A stretch of DNA of 64,000 nucleotides from Marixanthomonas sp002364245 (lineage in GTDB: Bacteria > Bacteroidota > Bacteroidia > Flavobacteriales > Flavobacteriaceae), in NCBI GenBank assembly GCA_963973455.1, contig CAXAZF010000008.1, positions 1 to 64,000 of the forward strand. The letters are read 5' to 3'. How positions within the stretch are numbered: the first letter of the stretch is position 1; each line of letters opens with the position of its first letter. Positions 1 to 8,503 of this stretch are shown here, piece after piece. The notes beneath the pieces were generated by a model. That model was not told the origin of the DNA. It did not search any database and was given only the letters and a program-made list of their open reading frames with translations. The position numbers and the translations under genes were made by a program.

Positions 1-1025
1 CGTTGTGATTGCGCTTTCGCGAAAGCGGATTCCAGCACATTCAATCGCTGTTCCCGTTGGGTTTCTATTTCTTGCTGGCGCAGTTCATTTTGCCTTGAAA
101 TGGATTTGTAGCTGTTGTTGAAAATGGGAATGGAAACAGAAACCATAGGCATGACAATATCTTTGCCGTTATCGTTAAAGTTAACATCTGGACGTTCTTC
201 AACAGGTATAAAATCAAGTCCGAAACCAATATTCGGCAGTTTTTCTTTAAGGTTTAGTGTTTCTGATTGCGTCACAGATTCATATAACTTATCATACTTA
301 AGCAATTCTGGGTTTAAAGAAAGTGCTTCATAGCTATACACTGGGTCTGTTTCCGGGATTTCTAGGTTGGTTGCCACTTCAATAGATGCGTCGTATGCAC
401 GATTTAATAAGCTGTTTAATGCTGCTTGAATACCTGTTGACTGCTGAAGCAACACTTCAATTTGCTGCTGCAGTTCATTCTGCCGTATCTGCAAACGTAA
501 CACATCTACTGCGCTTGCTTTGTCTACTTCCAAAGACGTTAACGCTAGGCGCTCGTAGGTTTCTAACAACTGAATGTTTTCCTCTAGAACAATCTGTTTG
601 GCTCTGATTTCATAAAGTTGGTAATAGAATTCTGAAACCGAGAGAGCAAGCTTTCTTTTGGCTATAGTGATTTCTATAAATTCAGCTTCTGCCATAGACG
701 TTGCATAGTTTTCTCTTGCGGTAATTGTCCCAAACCAGGGCAGCATTTGTTTTACAGAAAACCGCGCCTTTTGTGCTCCGGTGCGGGTTTCGGGTTCGCT
801 AACAAAATATCCAGCACTAAATTCGGTGTTTGGAAGGCTATTAACCCCATCAACTTTTTCTTCAGCAATATTATAACGCAATTCCACCGCCTGAATATCA
901 GGATTGTTTTGCTGTGCTTCTTGAATATAGCTTTCCAAGTCTTGCCCACTGCTTACTTGACTCAGAAAACAAGCAACGAGAATCAGGACAAACCTATTTG
1001 TCATATTAATTTTTATTGTTTTCAT
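1..1025 (-). CDS. TolC-family outer membrane efflux channel (3' end cut by window edge)
   Basis: Reading the minus strand from the ATG at 1025 gives an uninterrupted frame to base 1. A short signal peptide (hydrophobic run ending near residue 26, then QDLESYIQEA) is followed by long amphipathic helices, with PDIQAVELRY early and repeated heptad-like Q/E/L-rich segments later. This is the pattern of TolC/CusC-type outer membrane factors. The start overlaps the stop of the RND pump gene in an ATGA arrangement (1022-1025), which fixes the start and implies translational coupling. The product should form the outer membrane exit duct for the adjacent pump. The C-terminus, and presumably the periplasmic adaptor gene, lie outside the window. 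Confidence 0.85.
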   Translation of the reverse strand, partial: MKTIKINMTNRFVLILVACFLSQVSSGQDLESYIQEAQQNNPDIQAVELRYNIAEEKVDGVNSLPNTEFSAGYFVSEPETRTGAQKARFSVKQMLPWFGTITARENYATSMAEAEFIEITIAKRKLALSVSEFYYQLYEIRAKQIVLEENIQLLETYERLALTSLEVDKASAVDVLRLQIRQNELQQQIEVLLQQSTGIQAALNSLLNRAYDASIEVATNLEIPETDPVYSYEALSLNPELLKYDKLYESVTQSETLNLKEKLPNIGFGLDFIPVEERPDVNFNDNGKDIVMPMVSVSIPIFNNSYKSISRQNELRQQEIETQREQRLNVLESAFAKAQSQ

Positions 1026-4000
1026 TTTAATTCGTTTTTAGGTCTTGATTCAGTATTTTCAATCCTTTGTTTTTTAGAAAGAACCGTTTCCGCACGCCAA
1101 CTATATAATACTGGTACAACAAACAGGGTAATCAATGCAATAAGCATCCCACCAAAACTAGGAATCGCCATGGGAATCATAATATCGCTTCCGCGACCTG
1201 TTGCTGTTAAAATAGGTAACAAGGCGAGAATTGTTGTAGCCGTCGTCATTAAACAAGGACGAATTCGTTTTTGTCCAGATTCAATTACAGCGTTTCGTAT
1301 TTGTTGTTTAGTGGTAGGAACATTTCTTTTAAATGTTTGGGTAAGGTAGGTAGCCATCACAACACCGTCATCGGTTGCAATACCGAACAAAGCAATAAAA
1401 CCAACCCATACAGCGACACTTAAATTAATGGAATGCATTTGAAATAAGTCTCGTAAGTTTTCTCCGAAAAACCCAAAATTTAAAAACCAGTCTTGCCCAT
1501 ACAACCAAATCATAATAAACCCACCGGCGAACGCAACAGCTATTCCGCTAAAAACCATAAAAGAAGTAGCTGCTGATTTAAATTGAAAATACAGGATTAA
1601 AAATATAATCAATAACGCTAATGGAACAACTACAGAAAGTGTTTTCTCAGCTCGAACTTGATTTTCATACGTTCCCGTAAATTGATAATTAATCCCTTTT
1701 GGAACGGTTAATTCGCCTGAATCTATTTTGTCTTGAATCGCTTTTTGTGCTGTTTCTACTACGTTTACTTCAGCAAAGCCATCCAGCTTATCGAAAAGCA
1801 CATAGCCTACTAAAAAGGTGTCTTCACTTTTTATTACCTGCGGTCCTTGCTCGTAGCGGATATCAACCAGTTCCCCTAACGGAACAGGACTTCCACCTTC
1901 AACTGGAACATAGATGTTTTTTAAATCGGTTGGGTTTTCTCGTAATTCCCGAGGATATCGAACACGAACCGAGTAGCGTTCCCTGCCTTCTACAGTTTGC
2001 GTTAACGGCATACCGCCGATGGCTACTTGTAAGGTTTGCTGTACGGTTTCAATGGAAATACCGTACCTGGCTAACTTATTTCTGTCAATATCTAATAGCA
2101 AATAAGGTTTTCCCACAATGCGGTCGGCAAAAACAGCTTGTTCTTTTACACCTTCCACTTGCTTTAAAATAGTTTCCAGCTGCATGCCAAAGGCTTCAAT
2201 TTGTTTTAAATCTTGGCCTTTAACCTTAATACCCATAGGTGCTCGCATCCCAGTTTGTAACATGACCAAACGGGTTTCAATAGGTTGTAATTTTGGGGCT
2301 GAGGTAACACCCGGCAATTTGGTGACTTTTACAATTTCATTCCAAATATCGTCTGGTGATTGAACTTCAGGACGCCAATTTCTGTAGTATTCACCATTTT
2401 CATCTGGGATTAATTGTTCTCTTGTTACATCAATTGCAGTCGAGGTGTTGTATTTGCTCGTTTCAGTGTCCTCAACTGCGCTCGAACTATCATTTGTATT
2501 GACATTTTCAATCAGACTACCATTTTTCAGTACAAAAAAGCCATCGTCATTTATTTTAAAACGTTGGGGGTTTCCAGCTTCATTCAGCATGTATTCCGAT
2601 TTGTATTGAATGATATTTTCATACATGGAAAGTGGCGCAGGGTCGAGGGCTGACTCGGTGCGGCCAGCTTTGCCGACTACGGTTTCAACTTCAGGAATAC
2701 TGGCAACGGCCATATCTAATTGTTGTAACACCCGTTTGTTTTCTTCTACGCCAGCATGGGGTAGGGAAGTGGGCATCAATAGGAAGGAACCTTCATTTAG
2801 CGATGGCATAAACTCTTTTCCGGTGTTTTTCATAATTAAAAACCCTAGAATAACGATAACGGCAGGGACGGATAAGAATAGTAATTTGTTTTGTAGGCAC
2901 CAATTTAAAATTCGGGTGTAATACCGCATAAAAATCCAGAATACAGCCAATAGTCCGAAGCAAATAAAGCTGACAAACAATAAATTCATTATCAGGCTTC
3001 GGTCAAAACCTAATGGGCGCCAATATTCAGCTAATAGAAAGACGATCGCTATAGCTGAAATAATAATGTTAATCGTATTGATTCGCTGTTCTCGTAGTAC
3101 TAATTTTTCAGAAAAACGAGCTGCAACTTTTGGGTTTTTTAAGAAACCAGTTGCTCCAAAAGCGATAAGGATAAGTCCTAACCAATACCCATAAGCAATG
3201 GCTACGATTCCGATAAGTAATAATATGGAATGCAAAATATGGCCGAAAACAGACCGTATGTTTTTCTTTCTGAAAAGAAACGCAGCAAATGGTGGAATTA
3301 AGAACAGAGCTACAATAATAGAAGCCGTAAGCGCCATGGTCTTCGTAAAAGCCAACGGACGGAACAGCTTCCCTTCGGCACCGACCATTGTAAATACAGG
3401 TATAAAACTGATAATAGTTGTTAATACTGCGGTAAGAATGGCTCCGGAAACTTCAGAAGTTGCATTATACACCACATTGTTTATAGGAAGTTTGTTTTTG
3501 TTTTCTTCTAGGTGCCTAATAATATTTTCTGAAAGAATCACCCCAACATCGACCATCGTACCAATAGCAATGGCAATACCCGAAAGTGCAACAATGTTTG
3601 CATCTACATTGAATATTCTCATGGCGATAAAAACCATCAATACGGCAACGGGTAATAAGCCAGAAATAAGAATGGACGCTCGAAGGTTAAAAACCATAAT
3701 AACGATGACCAAAATGGTTATTAGGATTTCTAAGGTCAAAGCTTCGTTTAAGGTGCCAAGAGTTTCTTGAATTAATTCGGTTCGATCATAAAAAGGAACA
3801 ATAGTAAGTTGTGAAGTACGACCATCGGACAATGTTTTGGAAGGAAGCCCGGCACTGAGTTCGTTTATTTTGTCTTTCACATTGTTAATCACTTCCATTG
3901 GGTTGGCGCCATAACGAGCAACAACCACTCCGCCAACAACCTCGGCACCTTCTTTGTCCAAAATCCCTCGACGGGTTTCGGGACCTAAACTAACTTTTGC

Positions 4001-4837
4001 AATCTCATTGATGCGAATAGAAGTAAAATCTTTGGAAGTAATAACCGCATTTTCAATATCATCAATCGTTTGAATATAACCCAAGCCACGTACCAAGTAT
4101 TCGGCTTTATTAATTTCTAATGTTTGTGCCCCAATATCTTGGTTGGTTTGTTTTACAGCTGATACAACTTGGTCTAAACTAATGTTGTATTGGCGCATTA
4201 ATTCAGGGTTTACATCTATTTGATATTCTTGAACGTAACCACCAATGGAAGCAACTTCAGAAACACCGCTGGCTGAGGAAAGTGCATATTTTACATAGTA
4301 ATCTTGAATGCTTCGTAGTTCGTGTAAATCCCAACCGCCAGTAACATTGCCATCTTTATCGCGACCTTCTAAAGTGTACCAGAAAATTTGTCCTAATCCG
4401 GTTGCATCGGGACCTAATGAAGGGTTAACTCCTTCAGGAAGTAACCCGGAAGGGAGGGAGTTTAATTTTTCAAGAATACGGCTTCGGCTCCAATAAAACT
4501 CTACATCTTCTTCAAAAATGATATAAATACTCGAAATGCCAAACATAGACGAGCTACGGATGGTTTTTACCCCAGGAATACCAAGTAACGAAGTGGTTAA
4601 TGGATACGTTATTTGATCTTCAATATCCTGTGGCGATCGCCCTTGCCATTTGGTAAAGACAATCTGTTGATTTTCACCTATATCTGGAATTGCATCAACA
4701 GCCACTGGGTCTGTTGGTAAGATACCAGTATCCCAATTAAAAGGAGCGGTAACAATACCCCAACTTACAAACAGGATCAGTAACAAAACAGCTACTAATT
4801 TGTTTTCTATTAAAAATTTAATGCTTTTATTCAGCAT
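1022..4837 (-). CDS. cusA: CusA/CzcA-type heavy-metal RND efflux pump
   Basis: This 1271-residue inner membrane proton antiporter belongs to the HME-RND family, which exports metal ions such as Cu(I), Ag(I), Zn or Co through a tripartite complex. It has an N-terminal transmembrane helix, a large periplasmic domain, a membrane block around residues 360-540 containing the proton-relay Asp in GTMVDVG, a second periplasmic domain, and a C-terminal membrane block with GIATDDGVV. It is about 220 residues longer than E. coli CusA. The excess comes mainly from extra hydrophobic helices near residues 535-650 and an acidic Ser/Thr-rich insert near 790-840. Long versions of this kind are common in flavobacteria. 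The metal specificity cannot be read from the sequence. Confidence 0.93.
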   Translation of the reverse strand: MLNKSIKFLIENKLVAVLLLILFVSWGIVTAPFNWDTGILPTDPVAVDAIPDIGENQQIVFTKWQGRSPQDIEDQITYPLTTSLLGIPGVKTIRSSSMFGISSIYIIFEEDVEFYWSRSRILEKLNSLPSGLLPEGVNPSLGPDATGLGQIFWYTLEGRDKDGNVTGGWDLHELRSIQDYYVKYALSSASGVSEVASIGGYVQEYQIDVNPELMRQYNISLDQVVSAVKQTNQDIGAQTLEINKAEYLVRGLGYIQTIDDIENAVITSKDFTSIRINEIAKVSLGPETRRGILDKEGAEVVGGVVVARYGANPMEVINNVKDKINELSAGLPSKTLSDGRTSQLTIVPFYDRTELIQETLGTLNEALTLEILITILVIVIMVFNLRASILISGLLPVAVLMVFIAMRIFNVDANIVALSGIAIAIGTMVDVGVILSENIIRHLEENKNKLPINNVVYNATSEVSGAILTAVLTTIISFIPVFTMVGAEGKLFRPLAFTKTMALTASIIVALFLIPPFAAFLFRKKNIRSVFGHILHSILLLIGIVAIAYGYWLGLILIAFGATGFLKNPKVAARFSEKLVLREQRINTINIIISAIAIVFLLAEYWRPLGFDRSLIMNLLFVSFICFGLLAVFWIFMRYYTRILNWCLQNKLLFLSVPAVIVILGFLIMKNTGKEFMPSLNEGSFLLMPTSLPHAGVEENKRVLQQLDMAVASIPEVETVVGKAGRTESALDPAPLSMYENIIQYKSEYMLNEAGNPQRFKINDDGFFVLKNGSLIENVNTNDSSSAVEDTETSKYNTSTAIDVTREQLIPDENGEYYRNWRPEVQSPDDIWNEIVKVTKLPGVTSAPKLQPIETRLVMLQTGMRAPMGIKVKGQDLKQIEAFGMQLETILKQVEGVKEQAVFADRIVGKPYLLLDIDRNKLARYGISIETVQQTLQVAIGGMPLTQTVEGRERYSVRVRYPRELRENPTDLKNIYVPVEGGSPVPLGELVDIRYEQGPQVIKSEDTFLVGYVLFDKLDGFAEVNVVETAQKAIQDKIDSGELTVPKGINYQFTGTYENQVRAEKTLSVVVPLALLIIFLILYFQFKSAATSFMVFSGIAVAFAGGFIMIWLYGQDWFLNFGFFGENLRDLFQMHSINLSVAVWVGFIALFGIATDDGVVMATYLTQTFKRNVPTTKQQIRNAVIESGQKRIRPCLMTTATTILALLPILTATGRGSDIMIPMAIPSFGGMLIALITLFVVPVLYSWRAETVLSKKQRIENTESRPKNELK

Positions 4838-4899
4838 AATATTTGATAATTAAACAGTTAAACACGGTTGTGAACTAAAGTCACAAACAAAATAATTTG

Positions 4900-4921
4900 T
4901 CCTTTATGTATGTACAAAGGA
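4900..4921. promoter_or_regulatory. Inverted repeat upstream of cusA
   Basis: TCCTTT and AAAGGA arms are separated by 10 bp in the 107-bp gap between the HYC_CC_PP gene and cusA. The position fits an operator or a local RNA hairpin ahead of the pump gene. No regulator can be assigned. Confidence 0.3.
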
Positions 4922-4944
4922 TAAAAAGGATACTGTTTAAAATA

Positions 4945-5361
4945 TCAAATGAGGAACGTCTGGTGTAGTACTGAAATATCTTCTATGAGATAGGGGGGAG
5001 AGTAATCTTTAAAAGAATCGTTATTTTCTTCAACTGTCTCAAAAAGATCAATGTACGAATAAACAAAAGTAGCTAGAAAAGTTTGCTGTTCAAGAGAGAG
5101 GTTTTCGAAAGAAAGCTTTATGTTATCTTCTCCCTCTACAATTAATTGCTTGTCTTTACAACAAGAGTCTTTAGTGATATTGGAGTCACAACTTGTTGGA
5201 GAAGTTTGAGCATCCATCCCACAAGTCTTAACGTGCTGGGTAAAACTGTAATCAACTAACATTTCTCCACAATAGTGCATGTTTACAGTGAATGACATCG
5301 TAGTGAAAAGCACTAAAAATGCCATGGAAACTGCACCAAATTTGTGAAATACTTGTTTCAT
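4945..5361 (-). CDS. HYC_CC_PP family small secreted protein
   Basis: This 138-residue protein has an N-terminal signal or anchor helix (residues 9-27) followed by the three motifs that name the family: HYCG near residue 30, a Cys pair in SCCKDK near residue 67, and PP near residue 124. It is rich in Cys (six or more) and His. The family is Bacteroidota-specific and repeatedly lies beside copper or heavy-metal efflux genes, as here, 107 bp upstream of cusA on the same strand. A periplasmic metal-binding or sensing role is inferred; no enzymatic motif is visible. The gene is probably the first of the efflux transcription unit. Confidence 0.82.
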   Translation of the reverse strand: MKQVFHKFGAVSMAFLVLFTTMSFTVNMHYCGEMLVDYSFTQHVKTCGMDAQTSPTSCDSNITKDSCCKDKQLIVEGEDNIKLSFENLSLEQQTFLATFVYSYIDLFETVEENNDSFKDYSPPYLIEDISVLHQTFLI

Positions 5362-5446
5362 ACTAATTACAAAGATAGTGATTTTTGAAATAGCAAGGAA
5401 GGAATAGAAAATTGAAGCATTTTTTGAGCAAGCTCAATTTTCCTTT

Positions 5447-5479
5447 AAAAAAAAACCACGCCTTTATGAGCGTGGTTTA
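5447..5479 (-). terminator. Rho-independent terminator of tRNA-Arg
   Basis: On the minus strand a perfect 9-bp stem (AAACCACGC/GCGTGGTTT) with an 8-nt loop is followed by a run of T. It begins 11 bases after the tRNA 3' end. Confidence 0.85.
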
Positions 5480-5489
5480 TTAAATGTTG

Positions 5490-5563
5490 TGACCTTGCCA
5501 GGATTCAAACCTGGAACCTCCTGAGCCGTAATCAGGTGCGCTATTCAGTTGCGCCACAAGGCC
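5490..5563 (-). tRNA. tRNA-Arg (anticodon ACG)
   Basis: The minus strand folds into a full cloverleaf. The acceptor pairs GGCCTTG with CAAGGTC (one G:U), the D stem is GCGC/GCGC, the anticodon stem is CCTGA/TCAGG with loop TTACGGC, and the T stem is CCAGG/CCTGG with loop TTTGAAT. The anticodon is ACG, so it reads CGN Arg codons after A34 deamination. The CCA end is not encoded. Confidence 0.95.
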
Positions 5564-5613
5564 TTTTTGCTTGAAACAAGCTAGGAAAATAAAATTCCAT
5601 TTGTTTCGGGGTG

Positions 5614-5645
5614 CAAATATATTTCTTTTTACCTTTATAGACAAA
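5614..5645 (-). promoter_or_regulatory. Promoter for tRNA-Arg
   Basis: On the minus strand TTTG (5645-5642) and an exact Bacteroidota -7 box TATATTTG (5621-5614) are separated by 20 bp. Transcription would start about 45 bases before the tRNA. The divergent apt gene begins 22 bp away. Confidence 0.75.
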
Positions 5646-5666
5646 GCACTTTCGTAAAAAATTACA

Positions 5667-6179
5667 ATGGATATAGAAAAATACATTCGTGAAATCCCTG
5701 ATTTTCCAAAAACGGGGGTAAATTTTAAAGATATAACTCCTTTATTGGCCAGTGCCGAAGCCACGTCTTTTTGTTTGGAGCAGTTGTACGCATTAACTGA
5801 AAATCAAAAAATAGATAAAGTTGTAGGGATTGAATCCCGTGGCTTTTTATTTGGCACCCTATTAGCAAAAGAATTAAAAGCTGGTTTTGTTCCGGTACGT
5901 AAAGCAGGTAAATTGCCGCATGATACATTAAAACAACCATATGCATTAGAATATGGTATGGATGCCCTAGAAATTCATGAAGATGCTATACAAAAAGGGG
6001 ACAAGGTATTGTTACATGATGATATCTTGGCAACAGGGGGAACAGCAAGAGCAGCCTGCCAGTTAATTGAAAAGCTGGGCGGTAAGATTGTGCAATGTAA
6101 TTTTTTAATCGAATTGGAATTTTTAAAAGGAGCAAGTAAACTAAAATCGTATGAAGTACGATCGTTACTTTGCTATTGA
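5667..6179 (+). CDS. apt: Adenine phosphoribosyltransferase
   Basis: This cytoplasmic purine salvage enzyme converts adenine and PRPP to AMP and pyrophosphate. It has the usual length of 170 residues. The PRPP-binding loop is visible as LLHDDILATGGT (residues about 113-124), and the N-terminal FPKTGVNFKDITPLL and ESRGFLFG segments are family hallmarks. The ATG at 5667 is the first start after the promoter-bearing gap shared with the divergent tRNA. The 3' end overlaps a convergent small gene by 7 bp. Confidence 0.95.
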   Translation: MDIEKYIREIPDFPKTGVNFKDITPLLASAEATSFCLEQLYALTENQKIDKVVGIESRGFLFGTLLAKELKAGFVPVRKAGKLPHDTLKQPYALEYGMDALEIHEDAIQKGDKVLLHDDILATGGTARAACQLIEKLGGKIVQCNFLIELEFLKGASKLKSYEVRSLLCY

Positions 6180-6328
6180 TTAACCGCATTTTTCGTCACC
6201 CACAGCTTATAACCAAATATTGCCAACTGAAACTTTGATGCTTTTGATAAGTCCACATCTTTTTTTGTAAAGCTGGGAAGTAGCTTTTTGTTCAATTTTG
6301 CCAATGCTTTAAAAAATTGCTTTTTCAT
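6173..6328 (-). CDS. 51-residue basic protein, conserved flavobacterial small ORF
   Basis: The minus strand encodes a 51-residue basic protein starting MKKQFFKALAKLNKKLLPSF and ending in KLWVTKNAVNQ. It has about 12 Lys and no transmembrane segment. Short proteins of this shape (LLPSF..., then a W/T-rich end) next to apt are, from memory, a recurrent flavobacterial family sometimes labelled SsrA-binding protein. That label is doubtful because real SmpB is about 150 residues. It converges on apt with a 7-bp overlap and starts only a few bases after the terminator of the M56 gene, so its promoter is unclear. A basic nucleic-acid- or ribosome-binding role is possible but unproven. Confidence 0.6.
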   Translation of the reverse strand: MKKQFFKALAKLNKKLLPSFTKKDVDLSKASKFQLAIFGYKLWVTKNAVNQ

Positions 6329-6336
6329 ACTTATAA

Positions 6337-6370
6337 AAATAAAAAAACCTCCCTAAAATAAGGAAGGTTT
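6337..6370 (-). terminator. Terminator of the BlaI/M56 operon
   Basis: A 9-bp stem (AACCTTCCT against AGGGAGGTT, one mismatch) has a 6-nt loop and is followed on the minus strand by a T-rich tract. It lies 23 bp beyond the shifted-frame stop at 6393, not right after the in-frame stop at 6509, which supports the longer gene. Confidence 0.75.
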
Positions 6371-6392
6371 AAGAAATTTATAAGAGTTTCAT

Positions 6393-6554
6393 TTACTGCT
6401 TGGTAGTTATTTCAATTACACCGTTTACAGCTTTTCCACCATATTTTTTAATTGCTTTTTTGCCTTTGAGAACGTTTACTTTTTCAATGGATTCCGGATT
6501 GATTTCTTTTACTTCAGCTTCTTTTGTTTCTTTTCCATCGACAAAATAGATTGG
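6393..6554 (-). other. Out-of-frame C-terminal tail of the M56 sensor
   Basis: In the -1 frame the minus strand encodes 53 residues starting PIYFVDGKE, continuing through NPESIEKVNVLKG and KKYGGKAVNG, and ending VIEITTKQ. This is the TonB-plug-like tail that normally ends flavobacterial M56/BlaR1 proteins. Adding one C to the CCC run at 6553-6555 would join it to the upstream frame as NNQDT-PIYFVDGKE. The shift is therefore a one-base deletion, either real or a sequencing error in a homopolymer. Confidence 0.8.
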
Positions 6555-8149
6555 GTATCTTGATTGTTTTTACTTGTAGTAATAACTTCAACCCTTTCAT
6601 TAGCGGGAGTATTACTTCTTATTATCCTCAAAGAATCTTTCATCTGAGCTCTTATTACCTTTACTCGTTCTTTTTGCTTCTCCATCCGTTCTTTCATTAC
6701 TTCTTTTCTTTCCTGCATTTGCTCCTTAATAACCTCTTTTCTTTCTTCAATTTCTTTTTTTCGTTCTGAAATCATCTTATCGCGCTCTGCCATCATTTTT
6801 TGTCGCTGCATTTCTTGTTCTTCAGTCAAAACAGTTCGTGAACTGATACTGCCATTCTCTGAAACAGCAAGTACAAAATCACTTATAGGCTGTCCGCTGC
6901 TCACGCTATAATTGTTGTTGTTACCACGTTTATCGCTATACGAAATGGAAATACTGGTAATTTCGCCTTTACTGTTAAAGTTTAGGTTGCTATACTTAAA
7001 AGTAGAGTTGTGGTCCGTTTTAAGCATTTCCTTAAACGCTTCCAGCTCTTCAACGGTTGTGTTTTTAGTAATACGAATTTGAAACCCTTTTACCGAATCT
7101 TGCTGTATAGAAATAGTTCTTTTTTCTGAAGAAACGATGTTAGCTATTTTTTCTGAACCTTTATTTTTTCTGTCAAATTTATCTACAGATTCAGTAATAG
7201 GTTTTTCTTCTGAAATGTTCTTTTCATTAGTTTGAACAGAATTAACAACCGAAGGTTTTTCGGTTTCTAGATATTGAATTTTTTCATTGACATTAAAACC
7301 CCACAGGAATATAGCCAAGAGTGGCAAAATGGTTAGTAGTTTTAACGTGTTTACTTTTTTTGAATTGTTTTTGTTTAACATGACGATTCGTTTTTTAGTG
7401 AATGATTGATAAAAATTAGTAGCAAGCGCCGGAACTTTAAAAGTCGATGAAGCTTTTACCAGCGCTATTTGATAGTCTCTTTTTGATGAAACCATCGAAG
7501 CGGTTTCGTAATCTGCAATATATTCCAAGTTCTCTTCAATACTTTTTTTATATAACCAAGCAATAGGATTTGCCCATTGAAATATGGAAATTGCATTGGC
7601 CATTAAAATATCTACTGAATGCCATTGATAGGCGTGTACTTTTTCATGATTTAGTATCATAGAAAGTTCTTCTTCGCTATGTAAAGAAGGGTTGTAAACT
7701 ATGCAGTTAAAAAATGAAAATGGCAGGATGATTTCACTTATAGTGATGTAATTAAAACCATTTTTGGTAGTGGCGGGATGCTTTTTTAAAAGTAGCAGTA
7801 GAGAAAAAAGTTGTTTTAGAAACCGAATAAATAGTGCGCCAGCGATAAAGAAATATAAAACACCAGCAACATACCACCAGTCTATTTGTTGCGATGCTAT
7901 AGCTAATTGAGAAGAAACACCTTCAGAGTAACTTGAAAGGTTAATTCTTGGAGTAGAAACGGTAACTGTTTTAGTAAATTGAATTAAAGGGAATATAAAA
8001 GATAGCAGGAGTCCGCTCACTAAAAACAGTCTATTTGTTGTAAAATGAGTATCACTTTTTAATAGTGTTGCATATACAATGTAGAACAAAGAGAGTATTA
8101 AAGCGGCTTTACCTATATATATGAGTACCTCCATATTATTTGTTTTCAA
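6509..8149 (-). CDS. BlaR1-like M56 family metallopeptidase/sensor (3' frameshift)
   Basis: This integral membrane zinc peptidase of family M56 would sense a signal and lead to cleavage of the partner BlaI repressor. Four N-terminal transmembrane helices surround the HExxH motif (HEKVH near residue 167) and a downstream ENLEYIADYE segment. A fifth hydrophobic helix (LLTILPLLAIFLWGF) follows near residue 275. The periplasmic part contains a long charged coiled coil of E/K/R repeats (residues about 440-515). The in-frame product of 546 residues ends in a Lys-rich sequence foreign to the family because the expected tail lies in the -1 frame. The start overlaps blaI by 14 bp. Confidence 0.85.
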   Translation of the reverse strand: MKTNNMEVLIYIGKAALILSLFYIVYATLLKSDTHFTTNRLFLVSGLLLSFIFPLIQFTKTVTVSTPRINLSSYSEGVSSQLAIASQQIDWWYVAGVLYFFIAGALFIRFLKQLFSLLLLLKKHPATTKNGFNYITISEIILPFSFFNCIVYNPSLHSEEELSMILNHEKVHAYQWHSVDILMANAISIFQWANPIAWLYKKSIEENLEYIADYETASMVSSKRDYQIALVKASSTFKVPALATNFYQSFTKKRIVMLNKNNSKKVNTLKLLTILPLLAIFLWGFNVNEKIQYLETEKPSVVNSVQTNEKNISEEKPITESVDKFDRKNKGSEKIANIVSSEKRTISIQQDSVKGFQIRITKNTTVEELEAFKEMLKTDHNSTFKYSNLNFNSKGEITSISISYSDKRGNNNNYSVSSGQPISDFVLAVSENGSISSRTVLTEEQEMQRQKMMAERDKMISERKKEIEERKEVIKEQMQERKEVMKERMEKQKERVKVIRAQMKDSLRIIRSNTPANERVEVITTSKNNQDTQSILSMEKKQKKLK

Positions 8150-8489
8150 TTATTTCTAATATTTCCCTTAGTTCAGTGGCGCTTATCTTTTCTTCCTTGG
8201 CAAAAAAGGAAACCATACTTTTATAACTATTGTTAAAATACTTTTTTGTGGCAAGGTTCATAAAGCGCTCTGTATATTCAACTTTGCTAACGATGGGAAA
8301 GTATTGATGTGTTTTACCGTAGGCGGTATAAGAGACAAAACCTTTTTCTTCCAAATTGCGCACAATGGTTGATACGGTATTGTAATGGTTCTTTCCAGGC
8401 AAAAGTGCTATTATTTCTTTGACGAAGGCTTTTTCCAATTGCCAAAGAGCCTGCATTATCTCTTCTTCTTTGTTTGTGAGTCGTTCCAT
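8136..8489 (-). CDS. BlaI/MecI/CopY family transcriptional repressor
   Basis: This 117-residue winged-helix repressor has an N-terminal helix-turn-helix (LTNKEEEIMQALWQLEKAFV, then NTVSTIVRNLEEKGFV) and a C-terminal dimerisation and cleavage region. It is the usual length for the family and is followed by the M56 membrane peptidase with a 14-bp overlap, the standard sensor and repressor pair. Three 16-bp dyads 15-70 bp upstream are the likely autoregulatory operator. The ligand is unknown. A beta-lactam role should not be assumed, as Bacteroidota have many such pairs without a beta-lactamase, and none is seen here. Confidence 0.92.
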   Translation of the reverse strand: MERLTNKEEEIMQALWQLEKAFVKEIIALLPGKNHYNTVSTIVRNLEEKGFVSYTAYGKTHQYFPIVSKVEYTERFMNLATKKYFNNSYKSMVSFFAKEEKISATELREILEIIENK

Positions 8490-8503
8490 GGAGGTAAATA
8501 TAA

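Noticed and set aside
747..1349. A 200-codon plus-strand frame spanning the TolC/CusA junction
   Set aside because: Both underlying minus-strand genes are well supported by family motifs, and the frame shows no domain or signal.
3198..3770. A 190-codon open frame on the plus strand opposite cusA
   Set aside because: It is antisense to a clearly conserved pump gene, with composition typical of a shadow frame and no recognisable domain.
6545..6580. Programmed -1 ribosomal frameshift in the M56 sensor
   Set aside because: The A-rich stretch near the junction does not give a canonical slippery heptamer in the right frame, and a single missing C restores the expected protein exactly.
8136..8489. 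Calling the BlaI/M56 pair a beta-lactam resistance locus
   Set aside because: No beta-lactamase or PBP gene is nearby, and such pairs have many other roles in Bacteroidota.
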